NCBI GenBank assembly: GCA_010015805.1
Contig: ML978128.1
Span: 558,001 to 622,000 of the forward strand
DNA length: 64,000 nt
Origin: Rhizodiscina lignyota
Taxonomy: Eukaryota > Ascomycota > Dothideomycetes > Aulographales > Rhizodiscinaceae
Direction of reading: 5' to 3'
The notes under the pieces are model-generated. The model was given only the letters and a program-made list of their open reading frames with translations. It was not told the DNA's origin and did not search any database. A program made the position numbers and the translations under genes. Shown piece by piece: positions 56,248 to 64,000 of this stretch (positions are counted from its first letter, which is position 1; every line of letters begins with the position of its first letter).

Positions 56248-58094
56248 ATGTCTACCACAGCTTCTGTACAATCCGCCAACAAGGCACCGGCAGCAGAGGC
56301 GTCTCAACAAGTCGACGAAGTCAACGAATATGAAGATGCCGAAAAGAATTTCCGGCCAAAGTCCCTGAAGTTTTGGACAATTCTCTGTGGCATGTACTTG
56401 TCGATTTTCCTTGTTGCATTGGTAAGTCCGCTGCACTTCGATCACCAACCAACGCCAGACCTAACAATTCAATAGGATCGGACGATCATCGCGACCGCCA
56501 TTCCAAGGATCACCGACGAATTCAATTCAATCGAGGATATCGGCTGGTATGGCAGTGCATACATGCTGACTGGCGCCTGCTTTAATCCGGTCTTCGGCCG
56601 CATCTACAAGCTCTACTCGACAAAATGGGCATTTCTTATTTCGATTGTCATCTTCGAGGCAGGTTCGGCTCTCTGTGGTGCCGCTCCAAACTCTACTTCC
56701 TTCATTGTTGGACGTGCCATCGCCGGGTTGGGATCTGCCGGCATCTTCTCAGGCGGATCAATGCTCATACTTCCACTCGTTCCTCTTCGCAAACGCCCCG
56801 TTTTCACCTCCATATTCGGTATGATTTTCGCTGTTTCCTCAGTTCTTGGACCTATAGTTGGCGGCACGTTTACTGACAAGGTGTAAGTCTCTGATTTACC
56901 TGGTAACCTTGTGTGCTGACTCTTTGCAGGACGTGGAGATGGTGTTTTTATATCAACTTGCCGATTGGTGGCTTTACGCTTCTTGCCATCTTTCTATTTG
57001 TTCACATCGAATCACCCGAGCGCGAGAAGCTCACGGTCTTCGGCCAGATCAAGCTTCTTGATCCCATCGGAATTCTGTGCTTCTTCCCATCCATGGTGTG
57101 CCTCATCCTCGCTCTTCAATGGGGAGGGACCATCTATCCCTGGTCGGCACCAAAGATCATCGGCCTTCTTGTCACCTTTGCCGTCCTATTCATCATTTTC
57201 ATCATCGTAGAAGTCTTAACACCAGAGACTGCCATGGCCCCAACTCGAGTTGTCCTAAACCGTTCCATTGCTGGTAGCATGGCTTTCATATTCCTGCTTA
57301 TCGGAGGCATGATGGGCGTGGTCTACTATTTGACGATCTGGTTTCAAGCGGCGAAAGGTGACTCAGCCATGCACTCTGGTATAAACTTGATACCCACCAT
57401 TCTGGCAATGGTCGTCACGAGCATCTTCGGCGCCATAGTCACACAGAAGATTGGATACTATGCCCCGGCTATGCTGCTTTGCCCAGTGGTGTGCTCAGTT
57501 GGCGGGGGTCTACTCTCGACACTCTCGGCGAGCTCAGGCCACAGCTATTGGATCGGCTACCAGGTTCTTTACGGCCTCGGCATTGGAATTGGCTTCCAGA
57601 ATGCCAACTTGGCCGCCCAGACCGTGTTACCGCGCACTGATGTCTCTCTCGGTCTGGCCCTGGTGATGTTTTCACAGCAGCTTGGCGGTTCCGTCTTCCT
57701 TTCTGTCGGTCAAAATATCTTCTCGAGCAAGCTTGTGGACAGCCTCACTGGGGTTGCGGGCCTCGATGCAGAAGGTCTTGTCAACACGGGTGCGACCGAT
57801 CTTCGTAGGATTGTGCCGCCAAGTGAGCTCAATACTGCTGTCAACGCGTACAGCTACGCGTTGACCAGAGTCTTCATTCTGACAGCAATCCTCAGCGCCT
57901 GCGCAGTTCCGGCCGCTTTGGCCGTTGAGTGGAAGAGCATCAAGAGCAAGAAAGGCGCTGGAGGTACCTCGAAGGCTGCCGAAGCCAAGGCAGAAGAAGG
58001 CGAGCGCAAGAGCCAGAGTGCCTCTGAGACTGGTACACATGGTGCCTCCACTGTAGAGATGCCGCCGAGCGAGGATAGGGAGAAGGAGCTGTGA
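56248..58094 (+). CDS. DHA2-family 14-TM MFS efflux transporter
   Basis: 581 residues in three exons (56248-56421, 56476-56882, 56930-58094), introns 54 and 47 nt. After a 40-residue cytosolic N terminus come 14 expected TM helices. Family signatures: [17 protein letters not shown] (motif D1) across the first intron, then the [20 protein letters not shown] segment, [11 protein letters not shown] (motif A), [18 protein letters not shown] (motif B), [10 protein letters not shown] (motif C, antiporter) and [13 protein letters not shown]. The C-terminal tail is Lys/Glu/Ala-rich. DHA2 members export drugs, mycotoxins and other small molecules by proton antiport. The divergent Zn2Cys6 gene is the likely controller. 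No biosynthetic enzyme is nearby, so substrate is open. Confidence 0.95.
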
Positions 58095-59926
58095 TGTTAG
58101 TAAGAATGATTGATGAAGGTGATTAAGGAAAGTTGAGGGCTGGGCCAAGCAACCAGCGAGATACATAGCCAAGAATTTGTGAAAAGCATTGTTTACATCA
58201 ATCGTCAGCCCGCTTGAAGAGAACATGGCCATCGTCTATTGAATTCTTGTCCCAATCCGACGATGAATGACTCGAGTAGTGTCGACAATTGGTACAGCCC
58301 AGCACTTTCTGGAGGCTATGGTGGCGCTCTGGAAGAGTCGTGACTCCGACTTTGAGAATTTCTCGTATCCAATGCCCGCAGGCTTTGGTATTGTGTCGAG
58401 TATTTGCCTGATAGTGGAGCTTCAGTAAATTTGGCAAGGCGCACAAGAGCAGAACTTGAAAGGTGATCGGAGGTGGGAGATTTGAGTTGATCGGAATCGT
58501 CAATCATGCTGCGGGACCGACCCTGGCCATAGTGATAGATGGGCAATAGCTCAGGCGGGCTGTAGATGTATCTTGCAAAGAGACTCGTGCTTTACCCGAA
58601 ACGGCAATCTTACCCTGGTCACATTTGAAAATACATTAGTCGCGTGGTGTAAGTGGAGGCGCTGTGGGTGAGATTTGTGGCTCGCCGCCTGAGGCTAAGC
58701 AGTTTGGCTGCTGACAAAGGGGCCAACACCAACATCTGCCCCCACGGGAAAGACTTGACTTGCGCATGATGATAGAGATCGCAAGAACGCCTCGCCAAGG
58801 CGAAGCGGAATCCTGCTTTCCTCTGCCGCAGAGCTCTTGCGATCTTCGACGACAGTTTGTCTGCTCGTCTCTCTCTCTTGTCAAGCGCCGTCGCTATCGG
58901 CAAGTCCACAAGGCTGAGTGACGGCAATGGGTACTGACTTCCTCACGGGGAGACATCGTCTCTATCTCGCCCCATGAGGATCTTTTTCCACTCCGCTTGC
59001 TAGTTGCGCATAGCTATCACCGTGATAAAGAGACTCTCCAATGGCTGTACAATGGCATCATATAAAGTGTGGCAGATCTTCCGCCTTTTTAGCAGCTGCA
59101 TCAAGCAGATACTAGTAAAAGCATCTTCATTCGTTTCTGCCATTCGTTACAGCAGGCCCAACTTCAAAATCTCATTTCAATTCGTTTCAAACCTTCGTTT
59201 TCGTCAAACTCCGCGAAGAAAAGGAACAATGCGTATCCTCAACATCCCCCCATCGAAGCCAACACCAAAGCCACCTACGACAAGCTCAGGCTCTTAATAC
59301 AACTCATCTTCAAGTGCGGTCTCTCAACAGACAACAGTCATCCTCAGACTATCCCTCGCCATGGCTTCAGCTAGCAAACGTTCAGATTTCCCGCGTGGAG
59401 TCTGGCAATGAAAGCAGCCAGTATCGCAGCAACCAAATTCCAAAACCGCGAGCATCGATCTCAAAGGTTCGAAATCCGGCCGCGCAGAGCAGCTCCATTC
59501 AACTCTTCGATGGAAACCTCCAGCCGAACTAAAAGAGCTTGGACATTATGGGGATTTGGTTTGTTGCATGGCACCATTTTCAACAAAAATTGTAGATCTA
59601 TTTTGGGTCCTCTTACCTATCACTCTCTTTATGTCTTCTACCATAGACTACATCTCTCCTGTATCACTAGACCGTACTAATAGTAATACGTAATCCTGAT
59701 AAACCGTGTTTGTAACAGAATGAGTCCTAGTCAGAGTGCATCTTCAATTCATCGTGTTCAACCTTCGCGAATGTTGGAGAACTTCTGGTGCAGAAATATC
59801 AAATCAGTTGATGAAGGTTGGGAATATTGCGAGTTTCTACGTAAAATAATACGCCAGCAGATTAACATGATGCTACATGTCACCGTCAGTCGCTGGAAAC
59901 GGTTGCAAAACACAGCGCTGACTAAC
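58095..59926. other. Intergenic region with one weak coding candidate
   Basis: Apart from the minus-strand candidate at 58198-58584, nothing is supported. The stretch 59000-59900 is AT-richer with only short frames. Confidence 0.4.
58198..58584 (-). CDS. Weak coding candidate, unknown protein, structure unresolved
   Basis: Two overlapping frames look protein-like. One reads RYIYSPPELLPIYHYGQGRS and continues for about 80 residues; the other ends CGHWIREILKVGVTTLPERH, then GCTNCRHYSSHSSSDWDKNS, to a stop at 58198. They may be parts of one spliced gene whose upstream exon includes a Cys-rich segment (RCWCWPLCQQPNC) near 58700-58770. I could not find an intron joining the frames cleanly. No family recognised. 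It could be a species-specific gene or chance. Confidence 0.25.
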
Positions 59927-61607
59927 TCAATGCCCCGAGGATGGTTCAGGCCTGGGGTCGAGCACCCTCAACAGCCAATAGGCTGCAACATTTGCGCCGT
60001 TCTCCTCTGCCATCTCCTTTATTCCGAGCCTTTCAAAGTGGGTTACGAACTCTTCGAAGCCCGGATGCATCGTGCTGTCGCGCTCACTTTGCTGGGGGCC
60101 TATGTTGTTCGCTCGCAAGGGCAAGTTCAGCAACCAGCTAGGCGAGAAGGACGGCAAGAGCAGGAGCAGGGCACCAACACAGAGCCTCCGACAGATGTAC
60201 CATAATCTCTGACCCCGTTTCCTGCTTTCGTTAATGGCTCTCAGCATATTATCCTTCGAGCCGGAGCTTCCCTCGACTGAAATGTAGAAGTCAATGTCCT
60301 CGTCCCTGAGATCTCCCAGGAGTGATCCTGGGGGCGTCTTCCCATTCTCGTCCCGACTCTCACGCCGCTTGTCGTGATAGTACTCATACCATGTCAAGTC
60401 CAACAAGACCATGCGCAACTTGTCAAGGTAGGTGTTCACATTGTTGGTGCATGTGAACTTGGCGAGATTGTAGAGAGCCATGTGCTCTGGGAGTTTGTTG
60501 GCGCCAGTCGTATTGACGACTTGGCCATCCGGATCGAGCATGCGTCCGCCCAGGCTGAGTACCTGTGAGTGTAAAAGACACTTGTACGCGGAATAGAGAC
60601 CTGGGTCCCTGCGAATTGCTTCCACCAAAGGAGAAATTTGCTTGCTCAATCCGATGTCAGAAGGAGATTTGGCACGGTTCCTGGCGCTTCTATAAGGATC
60701 AGAGGGCGGCCTTGCCGGTGAGGTGGGAGTAATCGGAGGCAATGGTTCCTGGTCTCGTGGCATAGCATGAATTGGAGGCCGGCCAGGTGTTTTGGCAGGA
60801 GTTTGTAAGCCGTGTGCGTTTACGCTTCCAGGCTCAATGGGTCGCGGAATGCCGTTTAACCCAAGATTTCCATCTCCAGCCTCGGCATCATCGTTCTCCC
60901 TACCTGCGGAACCGTCGAAACCATTGTCCCTGGTTTCGAACAAACTATCCTGACTGTCGCCCACATGCCCAGGACCTTCGTGCCCGTCTAAGACATCCCC
61001 ACCATCACCACCATCACCACCAGCAACACCCGCAACACCCGCAACATCGAATCCGACTGCATTGTTATTGGATTGTCCACCTGCGTTGTCAGGATGATCC
61101 CGCTTTACTTTCTTCTTTGCTGGCGTATCCGTTCCGCTATAGTCCGGCGGATCATCATTCGGCCTCAAGGTCGGAAGCTGATCTGGGTCGTCCGGGCGTG
61201 ACCGCTGTCGCAAGATTCTTGGCCGTGGAGGAGATGTTCGCGGCGTGATGTCTGTGTGGGAGGGATGATTATTGTCTCCTTCCCTGTGAGCCCTGGCATT
61301 ATCGTTCCCTTCCATCGCTGTTGTTGGAAGATTGCCCATGCACCACTCATGGAACTTTTGTCTATCCTCAGCGGTCTGGGACAAGGTGGTGCTCGGCGGA
61401 GCGATTGAAGATGTTCTGATATAGTCCAGGACCTATGGAAACAGCTGATTAGCACGCAGAAGTATTCTTTGAAAATACGTGGTGGCCTCATACCCCAGGG
61501 TCTTCCTCAAGTGCCTGATAAATCTGCATCAGAGGACGCAAGACCTTTTCTACTCGAGAAACAGTGGTGTGGGAAACCGGGCCTGCATCCATAGTATCGA
61601 CATCCAT
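59927..61607 (-). CDS. Unknown 512-residue protein, disordered middle with conserved-looking ends
   Basis: Model of three exons (61607-61494, 61432-60181, 60099-59927). Intron 1 (61 nt, GTATGA/ATAG) is well supported because it supplies an ATG and an N-terminal helix (VSRVEKVLRPLMQIYQALEE). Intron 2 (81 nt) is in frame without stops; if retained it would add a hydrophobic run of 27 residues, which looks like an artefact, so splicing is preferred. The middle (about 80-230) is Asp/Gly/Pro/Asn-rich with a basic nuclear-type KKKVKR. The C-terminal half looks globular (LSKQISPLVEAIRRDPGLYS, then AYKCLLHSQVLSLGGRMLD; MVLLDLTWYEYYHDKRRESR). I do not recognise it. It has no informative neighbours. 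Confidence 0.65.
60988..61044 (-). repeat. Short Gly/Val/Asp-coding low-complexity tracts
   Basis: CACCACCAT-type and CAACACCCG-type units (plus-strand view) repeat in tandem and encode AGVAGVAGGDGGDGGD in the minus-strand protein. Confidence 0.6.
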
Positions 61608-62564
61608 AATATTCTGTAGGTTTTGATACCTTGTTTGTGACCGAAGAGGTTGATGTCATGTACTGGGCTGGGTAAAGAGCACCGACAGGCCGCAACTTCT
61701 GTAGAGGGGACAGTTGGATGTGATGGATGATGAAATTGACATAGAAATTATTCTCTGAATACATTTCGGTCAATCATTTGTGTTGACTTGTGTCCGTAAA
61801 GTGTGAAACCTCCATTCTGAACACACTTGCGCTCCAGCGAAACATGATATCTGAGTCTGGTGTCCTCCAGATAGTAGCAGTTTGCTCGCCGCTCTTTGTC
61901 TGATGTCTCGCATTTCGTGTAGACGCTGACGATAACAGTCAATGATTTGAAAAGAGGACAGATATTGATTGAAACATGTGCCCGATCGAAATAACCACAG
62001 GTGTTGAAAATGAGACACGCGATATCAAGTTAGGGTAGTGAGGATAGATGAAAGAAATAAAGGAAAAAGTAGAAATGGCTGTCTGCATTCGCCTGCATCA
62101 CGAATGGGAGACTCTGATCCGCCTACTTCCTGCTGCTCCGTACGTTTGTTCCCTGAGCCCCAAGCCCACTCTACGAAACGGCACAATCGTTGGCTTGGAA
62201 AGCAGAGGAGGAGAAGTTGAGAGCTAGGAGGACATGAGCTCCCCAAGACGTCTCTGCCCCATATGTATGTCTGCAGTGAGGCTAAAATTGCAGTGCACAT
62301 CAGGGCGGGCAAAAGGGCGAGTCGGCGAATCGCCGGCTACATGAATCAATCTACACGTGCAGCCACCGCGATCCCGGCATCAGACGTCACTTCCAACGTT
62401 CCAATTCAGTCTGTCTATCGCATATCCCTCCAATGTGACACATTCAAGCGTCCTCCTACCGAACACTTATCCTCACCGTTGTGTCATTGTCTCCAGACCC
62501 CGAATCTCACGATCCCCATCTCCATCGCGCGCCAATTCCTGCATTCTCAGACCGGCATTCCACC
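61608..62564. other. Intergenic, bidirectional upstream region, no supported gene
   Basis: About 960 bp between the minus-strand unknown gene and a plus-strand small membrane protein gene. Frames present are short and conflicting. Confidence 0.4.
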
Positions 62565-62960
62565 ATGCCGCCTCCTCGCAACAACGCAGACCCAACGCCG
62601 CACCCGCACCGCCAGACGCTCAAGTTCATCCTCGTGCTGCTCTCCGGCTTCCTGTTAGGCGTGCTGCTCGGCATGCTGTCGACGAGCCTGGTGTTCTACT
62701 TCGTGCCCGCGCCCTTCCTCGAGAACGTGCTGAAGCAGCGGCGGAACAAGTTCGACGAGCTGCTGCAGATGCGGCGGATGTGCAAGAGCAGCGAGGGCGG
62801 GTTCGTGGAGAAGTACGACCCGGTCGAGAACGTGGTGCAGATCTGCACGTGTTGGCCGCGAGGGTGGAGCGAGCTTGGGGGGTGGATGGTTAGCTGTGCC
62901 AGGGTGGAGTTGGTGGGGTGGGGAGAGGTTGGCAGCTGGGGCTTGGGAGAAGAGACCTGA
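62565..62960 (+). CDS. Small single-pass membrane protein, unknown function
   Basis: 131 residues from ATG 62565 (CACCATGCC context). One strong TM helix spans residues about 19-45 (LKFILVLLSGFLLGVLLGML followed by STSLVFYFV), preceded by a Pro/His/Asn-rich N terminus and followed by an amphipathic KQRRNKFDELLQMRRMCKSS helix. GC-rich third positions in the first 95 codons look coding. The last 35 residues are Trp/Gly-rich and look like read-through, so a splice site or earlier end may have been missed. No family recognised; a mitochondrial or ER membrane location would fit. Confidence 0.5.
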   Translation: MPPPRNNADPTPHPHRQTLKFILVLLSGFLLGVLLGMLSTSLVFYFVPAPFLENVLKQRRNKFDELLQMRRMCKSSEGGFVEKYDPVENVVQICTCWPRGWSELGGWMVSCARVELVGWGEVGSWGLGEET

Positions 62961-63691
62961 GAGTATTGGGATGAATTGGGCGAGTGGGTCTTGTTAGAAT
63001 TGATACAGCTGGCTTGTTGGAGTCGGTTGGGCTATTGTCATACATCACAGACGAGGACGTCAGCTCTTCGCCATGATATCATGGCGAACGCGGGATACCG
63101 TTCACACCTTGCGAAGCGGCAGTTTCTAGACCATAACTTCCGAGGTGTGCAATTGCCCGAGAGCGCCGTTCTGATGCATCACGATTAGGAGAGAGCATTG
63201 GAATTAGTCCCGGCTCAAGACATCCATCAGCAGCATGTCTGATGACGGCTGACATGATTGGTCGCCAATAATGAGTATAAATCTCACACCACGTCACATT
63301 GACATCCAAACTGATTGCTTTCAGGACTGGTGAGAGAGAAGATTGCGTAGTAAATTCTATATGCCCACTATTACTGTGGAAGACATTGGCCTGCCGTTTA
63401 TTGCTCAAATCACACTCATCAATGATCTAGGTATCCTCCCTAATGAGTGAGGCCCGTTACCAGCATTCCCTTCCGTCAGTGTATTCTATTAATACAAGCA
63501 GACGGTCCATATTGTCCTGTCCTCAGAAAAGACTGAAAAAATGCTCTCGGGAGCGCCCTCTAGACACTCTACCGATCAAGCCACGGCTAAGAAAATCCTG
63601 CAAATCACTTTGACCACCCGTTTGGTGCAATTTGACGACCACCGCCATTACGTCGTCCGATCTCTATACGGAAGCCCAAGGAAAATCAAAC
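62961..63691. other. Intergenic, no supported gene
   Basis: About 730 bp between the small membrane protein and the minus-strand gene at the right edge. Nothing recognised. Confidence 0.4.
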
Positions 63692-64000
63692 TTAGAAAAT
63701 CTTGGCGAGTCTTTTGCCCTTCATGCTCCATCTCTTCGACGTTGGAACACCAGGATGCGCCTCGACGCCATTCGTCCCCGATGCTCCTGTCCCGCCGCTG
63801 CTTGTCGAGTTCGCCCTGCTACGACCAGACGTCCCTTCGGGTTCGACGTACATGCTCTGCTTCCCTGCGCGAGAAACGTGCTCCGGGAGCTGTGCCAGGT
63901 ACGAATCGATGCGCTGATTGCGCTGGATGTTGCGCTCGCTTGCAATTTGGGTGAGGGGCGTCATCGCGTATGCTGCGGTTGTTGGTGCGGCACCGGGATT
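63692..64000 (-). CDS. C-terminal 102 residues of a gene running off the right edge
   Basis: The minus-strand frame is open from the last base of the window to a TAA at 63692. Visible text: an Ala/Pro-rich stretch, then MTPLTQIASERNIQRNQRID, SYLAQLPEHVSRAGK, a Ser/Gly/Thr-rich disordered segment, and a basic end (RWSMKGKRLAKIF). I do not recognise the family from this piece. The helical SERNIQRNQRIDSYLAQLP part is probably conserved; the rest is likely disordered tail. Confidence 0.55.
   Translation of the reverse strand, partial: NPGAAPTTAAYAMTPLTQIASERNIQRNQRIDSYLAQLPEHVSRAGKQSMYVEPEGTSGRSRANSTSSGGTGASGTNGVEAHPGVPTSKRWSMKGKRLAKIF

Noticed and set aside
59461-59490. GGTTCGAAATCC string resembling a tRNA T loop
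   Set aside because: Flanking bases do not pair to form the T stem and no other tRNA arms are present.
60100-60180. Hydrophobic 27-residue segment that could be a TM helix in the unknown protein
   Set aside because: It coincides with a well-formed in-frame intron (GTGTTG to CATAG) in an otherwise soluble, nuclear-type protein.

Overview
This is a gene-rich nuclear segment from a filamentous ascomycete (Pezizomycotina), quite possibly a Dothideomycete, though class level is a guess. The evidence is: introns of 44-92 nt with GT..AG ends and CTRAC/CTAAC branch sites; fungal-only families (NoxR, Zn2Cys6 regulators with the fungal domain, acid trehalase, fungal 14-TM drug transporters); and compact spacing. 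No rRNA, tRNA, CRISPR array or intact transposable element was found. Splice junctions were placed by hand from consensus sites and reading-frame continuity, so they are models and not transcript evidence.

Layout. 0-7 kb: 3' end of an unknown repeat-bearing protein, Rtf2 (-), a RING-RING-LON protein (+). 7.7-20 kb: the TORC2 subunit Rictor, uricase, mitochondrial ribosomal protein uL13m (-) divergent from the SOD1 copper chaperone, and NoxR. 20.8-31 kb: a secreted beta-propeller protein, TFIIF-alpha (-) divergent from a Cid1-type nucleotidyltransferase, an orphan coding fragment, and an eight-exon sugar transporter. 32.8-44.6 kb: a large acidic disordered protein, the glycine decarboxylase P-protein, acid trehalase. 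44.7-46.6 kb: a small repeat protein (-) and a tubby-like protein. 46.9-52.6 kb: an apparent N-acetylglucosamine catabolism group made of a divergent hexokinase family member (-), a Zn2Cys6 regulator (+) and glucosamine-6-phosphate deaminase (-). 53.3-58.1 kb: a second Zn2Cys6 regulator (-) divergent from a DHA2 efflux transporter (+). 58-64 kb: poorly conserved genes (a 512-aa unknown protein, a small membrane protein) and the C-terminal end of a gene running off the right edge.

How they fit together. Most genes are unlinked housekeeping functions. Two groups look functional. The 46.9-52.6 kb trio could take GlcNAc through phosphorylation to fructose-6-phosphate (the deacetylase and transporter would be elsewhere), and the two intergenic regions that would control it share a near-palindromic CCGG(TG)TTTGCCGG motif. 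The regulator/efflux pair at 53-58 kb looks like a drug or metabolite export unit. The uricase promoter carries adjacent sites resembling those of the purine regulator UaY and of GATA nitrogen factors, which fits nitrogen scavenging. Across the window several genes start with first exons of only 10-21 nt, which simple gene finders would miss.
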